Assembly: GCA_946699065.1 (NCBI GenBank)
Contig: CAMPDV010000017.1
Coordinates: 930,001-994,000, forward strand
Length of the DNA stretch: 64,000 bases
Source: Loxodes magnus
Lineage: Eukaryota > Ciliophora > Karyorelictea > Loxodida > Loxodidae
Direction: 5' to 3'
Shown: piece by piece, positions 37,194 through 48,954 of the stretch
Layout: each line of letters begins with the position of its first letter
Numbering within the stretch: the first letter of the stretch is position 1
The notes under the pieces: model-generated
Told to the model about the DNA's origin: nothing
Seen by the model: only the letters and a program-made list of their open reading frames with translations
Databases searched by the model: none
Program-made: the position numbers and the translations under genes

Positions 37194-37772
37194 AAATAAT
37201 TTCTCATATATAAAAATGAGATTCTTTCATAAAAATACAAAAATATGACTTTAAATATGTTGTTTAGTAAGATTAACATTTTCCTCAAACAAGTTTTATT
37301 TAACCCACTTTATTTATAGAAAAATTGTTTATTAGTACTACCAGTTAAGTAATTTATTTGATTTTAATATAAGAGATAATAGCTGGAAGCAATATATTTT
37401 ATAAATTATTAAATTTAATATTTAAATAGAAAATAAAAGGGGTTAGCTTTTTATTTTATATATCAATTTTAAAAAATATTTGAATGAATGTACTAATGTA
37501 AGTATTATATATTTTGCTTATAATATAACTCATAAATCTAAATTAATAAAATTAGTATGAATATCTTTAAATATGTTAATAGTTTAAAATTATAATAGTT
37601 GCCTACTGTAATTTAATAAATAAGATTATTTTGATTTCTTTTAAATATAAATTCCTCTAAAAATATTTAAACTTTTTATACAAAAAGTATAAATTTTAAT
37701 ATCATAAGTATTATAATTTATTATTATTTTATTTTTTTATATTTAAATTTCTATTAATTTAAAAATATTTTA
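37194..37772 (+). repeat. left inverted-repeat arm
   Basis: Arm of the 8.9 kb element; its reverse complement is at about 45518-46116. Landmarks shared by both arms include AAAAGGGGTTAGCTTTTTAT and GTAGGCAACTATTATAAT or their complements. Very AT-rich, no coding. Its inner end meets the duplicated gene segment directly. Confidence 0.85.
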
Positions 37773-38831
37773 TTTTGATGTTTTGGCTGTACTTTTAAAA
37801 CCATTTTGAATAATAAGGTTTTAGTTGCTTAACCTTATAACATAGCTATACGATAAACTCTAAATGCTTTAGCTTTTAAAAGTAACTTCCTTAAGTAGAT
37901 TTTAAATTTTTGTAATTAATTCCTTAATAAATCCGTCGCTAATGGCTAAAGCAAGTTCATCTTCTTAATTCTATGCTAATTTCGGGTCGAAAGCTTTATT
38001 AGTCTCAAAAAAGATTTTCTACCTTTTTTAAAAATAAATTGGAAGAACTCCATCAGACGCTATGCATACCAGCTGTTCTAATTTATCTTTTATGTAGTTT
38101 TCATATCCTTTTTCGACAAGCTGTCTTAATTGTGAAACTCGTTCTTTGGAACATTCTTGTGATTAAGATATTGTAAATGCAAGCTTAACATCCTCGTAGA
38201 TTGCTTAAATTATTTAAATAATATAGTCTTACTAAAACAGCATGGACATTTCTTCTTAAGCGGAAATAATAATTTTTGATTAATAAAACTATTCTGGCTG
38301 CTTAAATTTATTTTTTTAGTTTTTGAGCTACTAAGTTTGATTATCTTTTCTTTACATTTTTCATTAATTTTACGAAATAATTGTATTCTCTAGCTACTTT
38401 CTTTGATAAAAAGCTTCAGCTATTTTTTTAATATTTTATGTAATTGCCTCTTTCTTTACTTGCTTATTTTTTTATAGTTTACTGAGCTTTTAATATTCTT
38501 GATATATTTCGAAGGCTTTAACTTTTAGATTTTTTTTCTCGACTATAAGATAATGAATAAAGTTATTATAGCAAAAAGTAAATCCGTTGTTATTGGTATA
38601 CTCTTAGAATAATTAATGCTGAGTCACGTTTTCTTCTTTATCTGAAAAAATTTAGACTGTCATAAAGCCACAAAGCGGGAGAATCAGTTAGTATTCTTAT
38701 GTAAAAAGTTAAAATCCAAATCTTGTCATTAATAATGCGAATGTGCTAAACTATCATGGGTTAAATTGAAAGATAAGAGCCGTATATTTTAGATATTAGT
38801 ACATGCAACTGGCCAAAATCGTTTGATTAAA
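37773..38831 (-). pseudogene. inverted 1,059-bp copy of part of the gene at 52871-56863
   Basis: This segment is the reverse complement of 55373-56431. Both are exactly 1,059 bp, and every stretch I compared is identical. It corresponds to about residues 835-1187 of the 1,330-residue source protein, so it has neither the start nor the end of that gene. It begins immediately inside the left inverted-repeat arm. Identity including silent sites means the copy is very recent, or is an assembly effect. It is a captured fragment, not a working gene. Confidence 0.9.
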
Positions 38832-38837
38832 TTTTTC

Positions 38838-39165
38838 TCACACTAGATGCCACCACATTGAAGGGCATTCAAGCTGAGAAGAGACAAGCTAACTTGCCTG
38901 AAGGTTCTTAATAGCAGTGTGAACGTTTGACCTACGGACTTACTAATGAATTAATTACTAACTTTTATTATGATCTTATTCAAGAAGACTGGAGTATTTT
39001 TTTCAAGATTCAAGAATAATCTTTAATAAGCAGATTCCCAATTTGGAGAAGCTGACGAAATATTGAAGGCTAGAATGACAACAATAAGTAGGAGAACACT
39101 TTTTTAATATTAATATTGAAAGAGCTGCGCGCCAATCAGTTACTACACTCTCTATAATCAATTTT
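38838..39165 (+). other. short coding-like remnant ending in the dispersed motif
   Basis: Higher G+C than its surroundings and one good reading: LKGIQAEKRQANLPEGSQQQ, CERLTYGLTNELITNFYYDL, then IQEDWSIFFKIQEQSLISRF. It runs on into copy 2 of the 43-44 bp motif, read there as ELRANQLLHSLQS. No start codon and no family recognised. It starts just after the captured gene segment and may be the tail of a gene whose front was replaced. Confidence 0.45.
39121..39163 (+). repeat. dispersed 43-bp motif, copy 2
   Basis: Begins AGAGCTGCGCGCCAATCAG and ends CTCTCTATAATCAATT; aligns over its full length with the copies at 25845 and 42826. Its hairpin pairing is weaker than in copy 1. Confidence 0.75.
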
Positions 39166-40252
39166 TGATTTAATTGAATTAATAAAGCTTAATTGTCACT
39201 AAAGAAATTAAAATTTTTACTTTTTTAAATATAAAATACAATAAACTAAATATTTAAATCATAATTAATAAAATAAATTTATAAATTGTTTATTTCTTTT
39301 TATTTGAAGTTTTTGATATAATATATATAATATATATAATATATATAATATAACTTTTAATAAATAAATAAATAAATAAACATTTAAAAAATTTATAACG
39401 TTTAATCTCAAAAAAACTTTGCAATATTTATAAATTAAATATAAATTCATAAATATTAAAAAAATATAAAAATGCTTTATAATAAGAATTTTTTATAAAT
39501 CTAAAAAGCATAAATTAAAGAAAAATATTTTTCTTTATTATTTTATAATTAAAAAAATAAATTTAATCAATTATATTATTTATTAATAAACTTTATATGC
39601 TATTTTTAATATTAAAAATGAAAGCAAAATATAAAAATAGTCCATTTTATTAATTTATTTTATTAATAAGAAATAAGTTTTTATTTTATTTTATGTTTAT
39701 TAAGATATTCTATTTTATTCGTCTATCTAATACGAATAAATTTTTATAATTAATGTTAAAATTTAAAGTTTCATTTAAAATATATTCAAAATAATTTAAA
39801 ACTGGAATTTAAATTTAAAAATAGTAAGTAATTAATTTTAGATTAATTATTAATTTTTTGTTCATTATTAAAAAAGTACTGTAATAGATTAAATAATTTT
39901 TATACAAATTAAAAAATTAAATAAATATACATTAATGAATAAAATAATTTATTAGAAAGTAAATAATTGTAATTTATAATATTTTATATACATAATCAAT
40001 TTATTATTGCTATAAATAAGATTTTTATGTTTTATATTATAATTAAATTTAAACATCTTTTTAGTATTTAGCTAGAAAATATATTTAAAATAAATAAAAT
40101 GATAATTCTAAAATATTTTAATTCTAAATCTTATTAAATATATAAATATTTAATAAAATTATTATTTCTAACTTGGATTTTTAAAACTTTTTATTTTAAA
40201 TATTTATATTTTAAGATAAAAATTTAAAAATTTGCTATAATTATAAAGGGAA
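39164..40252. other. AT-only spacer with microsatellites
   Basis: Almost pure A+T. Contains an (ATATATAAT)n run at about 39316-39352 and an (ATAA)n run at about 39360-39381. No gene seen until the kelch gene. Confidence 0.6.
39316..39381. repeat. AT microsatellites
   Basis: Three units of a nine-base ATATATAAT-type repeat followed closely by about five units of ATAA. Confidence 0.8.
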
Positions 40253-41182
40253 ATGAGCCAGATTCTTTTCGTTTTATATTTAAGGAAAATTTTTAGAAAA
40301 TAAGCAAATTTTTCGGATAAAAGATTGATAGCTAAATTTGGTATAGGAGTAATAAAGTATGAAATTTGTTCAAATCTGAAAGGAATAGATAAAATTTAAA
40401 ATATTTCAACAATACGATAAGACTCTAATTTTAAAATTACATTTCAAGCAAAATAAGATAATATTAGTGAAGAAAAAATAAGTATAAATAATACAGCTTA
40501 CAATTACACATAAGTTGAGTAAATTTCTAATAATGACTTACTTATATCAGGTGGTGGAGATTACGATTAAGCTCGCTTTACTATTTACTCTAAAATGTAT
40601 AAAACTTAAGAATTTAAAATGTAATTTTAAAGATATTATCACAAAACTAAATTCAACTAAAGAAACATTTTTTACATTATATCAGGAATTAAAAACTAAT
40701 AATAAATGACAGTTAATGTATCTGAATGCGAGACTTTTAATATTATTACGTAATCCTTCAAAAAAATTGCTCCTATCTAAACTCCAGTTTAATTATTTGG
40801 ATGCGATCAATTTTGTTTCTAAGTTTTTGTTTTTGGAGGATTAAATTAAAAAATAAGTGATTATGTTAATAAAATTTAAAAATATAATAGTAAGAAAGAT
40901 TTATGAACTGAATGCGAACAAAATATTTCAAAGAAGGCTTCCACTTAAGCTATCTATATATCTAAAAAAAGTAACTTTCTCATTTATTAAAATGGATATG
41001 ATTATATTGATACTTAAGTGTATGATCTGAAAAGTATATTAAAATAAGGATAAGTATTTCCTTAGAGAAACAATAGTTACACTCAACCAATTTAGTGTGA
41101 AAATTATGTCTATCAATTTGATTAGATGAGTGATTTATATAGATATGATCTATGTAATAAGAAATGGAATGTGGTTTATTGA
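40253..41182 (+). CDS. kelch-repeat protein carried inside the inverted-repeat element
   Basis: ATG 40253, first TGA after the conserved part at 41180-41182, 309 residues, no intron needed. At least three kelch-like blades are visible: NDLLISGGGDY (near 92), IFYIISGIKNQQQ (near 132), and CFQVFVFGGLNQKISDYVNK (near 188), followed by YRYDLCNKKWNVVY. The Trp in KDLW is written TGA. The terminal TGA could also be Trp, since the frame stays open about 45 codons further. The N-terminus lacks an obvious second domain. Composition is poorer in Gly and Ala than the other genes, so it may be decaying. Closest relative in the window by architecture is the B-box/kelch gene at 11855, without the B-box. 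A cargo gene is the likely explanation. Confidence 0.6.
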
Positions 41183-41289
41183 AATTTTAAATTTTTTATT
41201 CTAATTGGTAATTAAAAATAATATTAGCTAAAAATGATTAAGTAGTTTTAAAATATTAAATAGTAAAATTATATTCCATCTATTCTTTA

Positions 41290-42290
41290 TTTTTTCGCTT
41301 TAAAGTTTTCACTTTAAAAATGAAAATTATATTCAATTAACTGAAAAAGATGTCAAAACTCTTCTCAAATCCAAAAAAACAGAAGATAACAAAATCCTTA
41401 GAGAGACTAGAGCCAAAAAGGGATACCAAAAGGTCACCAGCCATGTTGAGATTTCAACATTTGAAGAGAATAAAAAAATTTGATAAAATTACTTTGCACT
41501 TGTAAGACAACTAAGCATTAAATAAATTATGATTAGCTGTTTAAGTGGATTTGAATCTTCAATAAAGGTTAAGAAGTTGAAGAAAAGCAAAATAATTTAA
41601 TAAAAAAACTTGAAATTGCAGAGGAAAATGAATAGAAACTAATGGTTTAGAAAGAGATCTTAACATATTTTGAAATATTTCACAATATTAGAACAATTAA
41701 TTATTAAATTTTCAATAGAAGCGAAAAGAATTGAGAAATAAGACAGAAAAATAGAATTAAATGAATAGAATTAAAGCGTTTAATGAAATTAAGAGAGTTT
41801 TAAAACTATAAAATGTTAATCAAAGAAGAAAAAGCTCAAATTTTAAACCCAATCGAGAACAAAAGATGCTATTATTGCAACTCTCTAATGTATCTGTGAA
41901 AATATGATAGAAATTTCACAATTTCAAATAAGAGTATTGTAACTACTTGAGAAGTTGGACAGCAAAGAGAAGAAACAACTCAGATATAACTAAAAATAGA
42001 AAGAGAAAGATTATATTGCGACAAATTAGGAGAAGGTTTACAAGAAAAAATATATCAAGTATTGTCTAGGTGAAAAAATAATTCAAGGATCATATGCATA
42101 GCAAGAAGTAAAATTGTAGAAAATTACAAACTTTATTATTTAGCCTCTATAGTAATCTAGGGATTGGTGAAAAATAGGTTAAAGTACTTCTAAAAAAGAT
42201 AAGCATTTAACTTAGTATTGCATATACAGAAATAATCAGCAACACATAGAAAATTTAGGAAAAAATTAATTGCTAATTTCAACTTAATTA
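41290..42290 (+). pseudogene. Gag/ORF1-like remnant (b)
   Basis: Successive coding-like stretches on plus: a basic N-terminal part (TEKDVKTLLKSKKTEDNKIL), a coiled coil (EEKQNNLIKKLEIAEENEQK) and a degenerate zinc knuckle (CYYCNSLMYLW) recognisable by comparison with the remnant at 48955-49735. The copy is old and broken in several places. No reverse transcriptase follows. Confidence 0.45.
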
Positions 42291-42299
42291 TTATTTATA

Positions 42300-42660
42300 A
42301 TATAAAACTTAATTTTATTTATCATAACAAAATCTATGAAAGATATTTTTAAAATTTAGGTTTTGTTTACTCTCATTTTATCTTATTTTAGAAAAGTCTA
42401 GAATGAAACTTTAATAAATATTTAAAATATTTTAACTTTTATGATGTAAAATTATTATGGAAATATCTTAAATTTATAAAAGCTAATTTAGAAAACAATT
42501 AATTAATTTATTTATTTTTCATTAAACTTTCAAAATATTTTATCTTGAAAAGAGAAGCATTTTATTTTATTTCATGTTTGGCATAATTCTTAATCCTTTC
42601 ATTTGAGCATTATTAAGTTTTTAACTATTTAAAAAAAATAGTTTAATTAAAAACAATAAA
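42300..42660. other. AT-rich spacer
   Basis: No coding composition; contains the leader before the 42661 stub. Confidence 0.5.
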
Positions 42661-42800
42661 ATGGCACCTAAGAAACTATTCAGCTAAAATCAATCTTCTA
42701 ACTAACAATAAAATACCTTAATTAAGATTTATTCGATACAACTATAGGATGTAGTGCAGCATTAATTCAGCAAATAAATAGCATTGATTTAAAAATTTAC
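42661..42800 (+). pseudogene. 5' stub of a second MAPKK-type Gag-like copy
   Basis: Leader and start match those of the remnant at 43907: both read AATAAAATGGCACCTAAGAAA. The likeness fades within roughly 100 bases, and the dispersed motif copy 3 and an opposite-strand GC-rich remnant follow. This shows at least two copies of the family inside the element. Confidence 0.5.
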
Positions 42801-42825
42801 TAAATTTAAAATGATAAATCAATTA

Positions 42826-42869
42826 ATTAGATTATAGAGCGCACAGCACTCTCGTTGGTACGTAGCTCT
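42826..42869 (-). repeat. dispersed 44-bp motif, copy 3
   Basis: On minus it begins AGAGCTACGTACCAACGAGA and ends GCGCTCTATAATCTAAT, matching copies 1 and 2 with about a dozen differences and one extra base. Confidence 0.75.
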
Positions 42870-43160
42870 TAAAATTAATTTTATTTAATGTCGAAAAAAA
42901 TTTTATGGGTCTCTCTTTCCTTGTTTCCTCTTCGTGCAGTACGTCCCTGTAATTTTTCCTTCCAAAGCATAGGATGAAATATGCGATTACGGGTGCTTTT
43001 CCCCGACCTATGATGAAGAAAGTTTTCTCCTGGCATTCAGAGTTCTCCAGCTTGTCACATCTTCTTTCTCTTTTCATTGGTTTCTTTTCCTCCGATTTAT
43101 CCTCCGTCCGCACTCATTTTTTTGCCTTGCTGAGCCTCCAAGCAGCATCCTAAGGAAAGG
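42835..43160 (-). other. GC-rich coding-like remnant, minus strand
   Basis: Far richer in G+C than its surroundings. The best minus-strand frame is highly charged: GKPFPQDAAWRLSKAKKW, then VRTEDKSEEKKPMKRERR, then KTFFIIGRGKAPVIAYFILC. A second frame with an ATG (MSADGGQIGGKETNEKRKK) is also open, so the frame is not certain. The downstream end overlaps motif copy 3. No family recognised. Confidence 0.45.
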
Positions 43161-43906
43161 GCTTTCCACTATATTTAAATTCTTAATATATAATGATTTA
43201 ATTTAATTTATTTTCCTATTAAAATTAAAAAGTTTTAATTTGTTTGCAAAATTTTTAATGAATAAAACTTTTTAATTTATCTGCTTAAAATTAGAAAATC
43301 TTATTTCTAAAGAAATTTTATAAAAATTTTAATATTTAAATTTTAAAGTCAATTTTTTTATTTTATTAATTTTAGTTAATTAATTGTCAGATTTTCACCT
43401 AAATTGTAATAATAAATTATTTAAACAATAATTTTTCCTTTAACTCAAACTTGAATTATGAATAAAATAGATTTTTGGTATTTCTATCACTTTAATTGAC
43501 TTTATGCAATTTTTTTAATTTAAATTATTCAGTTAAAATATTTCTTTCTGTTCAAATTTATTAATAATATTGCTTTTAAAAAGCAAAGAAATAGTTGAGA
43601 TGGTTCAATTTCACTTTATTTTTTGTTTAAATAACTTTCATTATTTTTTTCTGAATTATAATATTAAAATTATCTTAGAATATATTGTTGATTTTAAATA
43701 TTCCAAAAAACAATTTTTGAAAAGTTTATTCATAAGCAACACTTTCATTTTTTTATTTTATTTTTATATATAAATAAAATTTTTAATTTTCTTATTAAGT
43801 ATTTAATATCCTTTACTCAGTAACTCTATTTTTTATTTTCTTTTATATGGGAGGTTTTTTATATATAAAATTTAAAATAAGTTTTTTTATTAAAAAAATA
43901 AATAAA
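43161..43906. other. AT-rich spacer
   Basis: Homopolymer-rich; no gene or repeat seen apart from the leader of the next remnant. Confidence 0.5.
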
Positions 43907-44750
43907 ATGGCACCTAAGAAATAATAGACCTCTATTAACAAATACTTGAAAAAATAAGAATAATCTAATTTAATTGAAGAATAGCCTTAATAAGATAAAG
44001 ATTAATAATCTAAGGAATCCTTTGCATAATCAGTTCAGCAAAGGATATCAAATATCCAATATGACTTGAAAAAGCAAAGATAAAAATAGAAAATTTAGAA
44101 AACTTACTAGAAAAATTAATGGAATAATTAAACCTATAATTCCCATCCATAGATGAATCATTAAATAAAATCTAATCGTAAATAGTAATTAAATTGGAAT
44201 AAATTGATAAATAATTTAACAAAGTCCCTCAAATGTTCCAATTTCATTTTTCTTAAATTGAATATCAAATAAAGCAACTTTAAGAAAAACAAGAATAATA
44301 ACAAGTAATAATTTAAAAATTATAAGATTAATAAGATTAATAATCAAATGTCCCAATGGAAATCGAATCGGAATTCTAATAATAAGAAATAAATAAGATC
44401 AATTATTATCGCAAAAAGATTCGGTGCTATTTATGCTAGAAAAATCATTGCTGGAAAAAATGCTGGAAGAAACAAGAAATTGAAAAAATTAGCAAGTAAT
44501 AAATATTAGACTAACTTTTCAGAATATGACCAACAAGAACAGGATAAGTATACAGAAAGAAATTCTACAACTCAAGAAACAACGAATTTTATAAAAATGG
44601 AAGAAGAAACTATAACGATAATTAGTGGATGAGGGAGAGACAAGGATGGCGGACTAATGTAGTCCTACGCAGTCCTTTAGTTCAGGAAAGAGCAGGAACA
44701 AAAACAAGTGAACCCTGGAGCTCTTTTCTAAAACTATAAACTTAATTTTA
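43907..44750 (+). pseudogene. Gag/ORF1-like remnant (c), MAPKK type
   Basis: Most complete copy of its type. Begins MAPKKQQTSINKYLKKQEQ, continues with a coiled coil (ENLENLLEKLMEQ; KLEQIDKQFNKVPQMFQFHF), a CCHC-like zinc knuckle (CYLCQKNHCWKKC) and a basic, Arg/Trp-rich tail (RERQGWRTNVVLRSPLVQER). Coiled coil plus knuckle is the plan of LINE ORF1 and of LTR-element Gag; no enzyme region follows to tell them apart. It is an old copy with at least one break. The remnant at 36490-37193 is its diverged relative on the other strand. Confidence 0.55.
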
Positions 44751-44809
44751 TCCTTTTTTAATATACTTTTTGAATTTTACAATTCGTCAGAAATTAATTA
44801 AAATATTTT

Positions 44810-45470
44810 GAAATGAAAGAGAATCAATTTGCTATTGAGTTATTTTCTCCTAAATCTCTATCGACAGGGTTTTTCTTCAGTTTCCTTTAATACAGCATTT
44901 TTTGTTTTGTGGTTGCTTCATGTTTTAAGTCTTAAATTCCAGTTTAGTAAATTTATCTTGTTCTCCAATGTTGTAATTAAATGAGCGATTCTTATCCTCC
45001 ACTGGCTTTTAATATTTCTTGGAATATTCTTCTCATATTGGGAGAGGTCTGCAAAGGGATGGATTGAGGCAATAGATTGATTTTTCAGCAGTTTGTGTTT
45101 ATTGTAGCATTGCATTTCTGTACACTAATTGAAGTATCTTTAGTCTTCCGTTGTCCTATTGATACTTTAATTACATAGTTGTTTCTTGAAAGTCACGAGC
45201 CCACCACATTATGACACATATACTCTCTCTATTAAAGCCATAGAATCTCAAAGAGAATTTTCCTTCCACTGCTCAATAAATCAAAATTTTTTTTCGCATT
45301 AACGGGCTAACAGCTTCAGAGTTTCAGTTAAAAATCCAATGGGAATTTTTCTTTTACTAGTTCTTTGGTCAATATTAAGAGCCCTTCACTTCCGTTGTTG
45401 CATTTTGTCCTCTGATGTGTGGCATAGACTTTGTCAAGTATATTTATTTCAACTTTTTTTTCAGTTATTT
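44810..45470 (-). pseudogene. unidentified decayed coding remnant
   Basis: Clearly coding-like composition on minus spread over more than one frame: for example EGLLILTKELVKEKFPLDFQ, ILQLVYRNAMLQQTQTAEK and IASIHPFADLSQYEKNIPRN. It is either a broken gene or one with unrecognised introns. It adjoins the right inverted-repeat arm and probably belongs to the element. Family unknown. Confidence 0.45.
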
Positions 45471-45517
45471 TGATAAATTAAATTACAAATATATAAATAT
45501 AAATTTTTTAAAAGCGA

Positions 45518-46116
45518 AATAAAATATTTAAAGATAATAAATTTAAATATAAAAAAATAAAATAATAATAAAATAATAATAAATTATAATACTTATGATA
45601 TTAAAATTTATACTTTTTGTATAAAAAGTTTATAGAGTTTAAATATTTTTAAAGGAATTTATATTTAAAAGAAATCAAAATAATCTTATTTATTAAATTA
45701 CAGTAGGCAACTATTATAATTTTAAACTATTAACATATTTAAAGATATTCATACTAATTTTATTTATTTAGATTTATGAGTTATATTATAATCAAAATAT
45801 ATAATGCTTACATAAGTACATTAATTCAAATATTTTTTTAAAATTGATATATAAAATAAAAAGCTAACCCCTTTTATTTTCTATTTAAATATTAAATTTA
45901 ATAATTTATAAAATATATTGCTTCCAGCTATTATCTCTTATATTAAAATCAAATAAATTACTTAACTGGTAGTACTAATAAACAATTTTTCTATAAATAA
46001 AGTGGGTTAAATAAAACTTGTTTGAGGAAAATGTTAATCTTACTAAACAACATATTTAAAGTCATATTTTTGTATTTTTATGAAAGAATCTCATTTTTAT
46101 ATATGAGAAATTATTT
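45518..46116 (-). repeat. right inverted-repeat arm
   Basis: Reverse complement of 37194-37772, with a few small insertions (for example near 45,625). The outer end is GAGAAATTATTT. It is followed outside by ATAGGAATGAATATT, which resembles the start of unit B read on minus (ATAGGAATGAATACTTTCTGG region), possibly a trace of the insertion site. Confidence 0.85.
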
Positions 46117-47404
46117 TTTGATAGGAATGAATATTGAATAAATTTTAGTAATTTAAGTAATTTTTAATTCACATATAGATTATACATTTAATTGCTTATC
46201 CATGCACTAAATTTCTTTTATTTCGGAAATATTTTATAAATTAAAATCTCTAAAATGTAAAAATTCCATCCAAATCTTAATCGCAACCAAACGAATTACC
46301 GGAATAGTAATTTATTTGACATTTGAAAATTTTTAAAATTTAAATTGAATTTCTCAGATTCTGATGCATTCTATATTTTTAGACTTGTTTCATTTCTTCC
46401 TGAAATTATGAAAATTAAATTTTTTTAATCAAAAGTAGTATTATGATTAATCTTGAATATTTAATTGTTTAATTATAAATAATTTTATTTTCTATGAATA
46501 AAGCAAAACAATTCTTGTTAGAATATTCTCCGCATGTTATAGATAATCTGCTATTATTAATTTATTCTATTTAAGTTAAATTTTATCGTTTGTTTTATAT
46601 TATTCTAATTTTAAGAATTAAGATTAATTTCTACTTCATGTTTTCATAATTTGCGAATTTTATAAAATAGTAGAAATTAGATAAAATTATGAAACTGCTT
46701 TAACGTTTGGACTAGTTTCATGTTTTATTACTCCAATTTCAAATTTTCCCCATAATCTATTCCCTAAGTAATTTTTTCGTAGATTTTCTTTAAAAATAAA
46801 ATTTTCAAAAGTTTTAGAGTAACTTCATTTTATATTTTATCCATTTTAACTATTAAAGCTAAAATTAAAAAATAAAGTGAAAATATAAAAGTTGTAAAAT
46901 TATAATAGAAAGAATAAAAAGTTAATATGCATTCATCATAGATAAAAGAATATTTATATTAGTATCTTTATTTATTCTATAAAATAGTTAGTTTGGTAAA
47001 AACAATTTAACTTCATTATATAAACGATTTAATAAATTAAATGAAAATTAGCAATAATCTATAAAATATTTAAATGAAATAAAGAAATTAATAACAATGC
47101 TATTTTAAAAGATAAACTTTGAGTATTTTTTATTTAAGTGATTCAACTAAAATTAAAATAATTTAAAATAATTAATGAATTGTAAAATTAAATAAAAATA
47201 AAGTTGATGATACGTAAAGTATTTATTAAATTAAAAAGTTGTAATACTTTATGATATTTTATCTGAAAATTAAAAAAAAAAATTTTTAAATTTTGTTGAA
47301 ATAAATTTGAGAATAAAAAAAAATTAAAATCAAATATTTATTTACTAATTAAAAAAATTAAAACTCTGTAAATTTCATAAAAAACTAAACTAAACGTTAA
47401 AATT
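46117..47404. other. AT-rich spacer
   Basis: 1.3 kb with no coding composition or repeat. Confidence 0.5.
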
Positions 47405-48250
47405 TTTTGAGTTTGCTGGTTCCATCCAGTTTTACTCAGTCATTTTTACATGGATTTATACCATGACCTTTTTAATAAGGGGTAGGACCATTAATAAGTT
47501 TCAGTAGGTCTTGCAAGAAGTTTTTATCTATATATTCCTGTTTTCATTATTCCTAATTTATTAAGTCAACTTAATGATTTTCGTCTTTCTTTTTCGTTTA
47601 ATATTTTACGTTATTGCCATTTCTTAATAGATAACAACTTGATTGGCAATACCTACAATTTTTTTTAATTATTGTTAATTTGTACTTATGTTAAAAAATA
47701 TTTTTATTTTTTCAAGCCTTTTAATTATGTTAATTTTGTTATTTTCAGATTCTTTTTACGAGTTAAATTCTGTTTCATACTATAGAGGCCATTTTTCGAC
47801 TTCCATCTTTAAAGAATATTTAAAGTTTTGTTGGGATTATTTTCAGAATTTATCTTTCTTTACTAAGTGGTTTTCGAATAGCTAGTATTTTTATATATTA
47901 AGTCCATTTTTTTAATATTCTATGAAATTTTTTAAAATCCTTTGTTTATAGATTTTAACTATAAATTGTTTCTTCGTATTTAAGTATTTGAGCTTGCATT
48001 GCCTCAATCTTGATTTGTATATCTTCCTGGATCTATATTCTATGTTTATTAGATTCAATTTTACCTATCATAATGTTGCCTCGCGAAGATAAGCTTAACA
48101 CTGATTCCTACTTTTCCTATTGTGTAACTCCAACTTTTACATTTTTTTAGCTTTTCTTATTTAACTTTGAGAAAGGCGGATATTAGCTCAATCCTTTTAT
48201 ATCCTCTGTAAATTTCATTAACAATTTTTAAAGTTGGATGGGATTGGACT
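47405..48250 (-). pseudogene. Gag/ORF1-like remnant (e)
   Basis: Minus-strand relative of the remnant at 48955-49735, in the same orientation and about 0.7 kb away. Matching landmarks are IGKIESNKHRIQIQEDIQIK with YEETIYSQ, and the ending WYKSMQKWLSKTGWNQQ. Old, incomplete and broken in several places. Confidence 0.5.
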
Positions 48251-48954
48251 AAATAATTTTTTTAAAAATAAAGTAAATTTCATAAATTAAGTTTGCTTAT
48301 ATCATAAATTTCGTAATTTTAAGTTAATGCTTAAGTAACTGTAAAATATATTTAAGGACAAAAAGTTACAAAATATGATTAAAGATGTTTTAAAGTAGAT
48401 AATGAATAAATATTAAACTTTTTGATTTAAAATTTAAATTTATCAGATAAAAATAAAAAGCATTTTAATGTTTGATAGAAAAGATTGTAATAAGTATCTA
48501 ATAATAGCAAGAATATAAACTATTTTAATTTTAAGAATTAATTAATATAAATTAAAATTTATTTTATAGCTAATAAAAATATTAATTTGATATAATTTAA
48601 TATTCATGCATTAAGAGTCATTTACAATCTTAAGTTATTCTAAGCCAAAATTATATTAATAATTTTTTAATTTTTATATAAAGAACTAATCATGTCTTTT
48701 TCATTTTATTTTACCAAATTTCTTATATTTCTTAAGAACATAATCAGTATTTTTTTAATAATTTGGATATTATTTTTCTTAATAACTTAAAGGAAACATA
48801 AGTGAAATATTTTAAAATTATATACATAATTTACTTTTTAATTTTCATAAGAAAACTTTATTAAATAATTTTCTTAATTCATAATATTTAATCAATTATG
48901 AAATTTATAATAATAATAATAGTAAACCAAAAGTAATTAAAGCTTAGCATTCCC
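48251..48954. other. AT-rich spacer
   Basis: No gene or repeat seen between the two Gag-like remnants. Confidence 0.5.

Larger units (their letters stand above)
37194..46116. mobile_element. 8.9 kb element bounded by ~0.6 kb inverted repeats
   Basis: The arms at 37194-37772 and about 45518-46116 are inverted copies of each other, nearly identical with a few small length differences. Both ends read AAATAATTTCTC inward. Between them lie, from left: an inverted 1,059 bp copy of part of a gene at 52871-56863; a short ORF remnant; AT-rich DNA; a kelch-type gene; three pieces of Gag/ORF1-like remnants; and two further coding remnants. I found no transposase, integrase, polymerase or capsid gene, so it looks non-autonomous or composite. 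No clean target-site duplication is visible. The close match of the arms suggests a young element. An inverted genomic duplication or an assembly artefact is the main alternative. Confidence 0.65.

Noticed and set aside
37194-46116. Polinton/Maverick
   Set aside because: Long inverted arms fit, but none of the expected polymerase, integrase, ATPase or capsid genes is visible and the element is short for that class.
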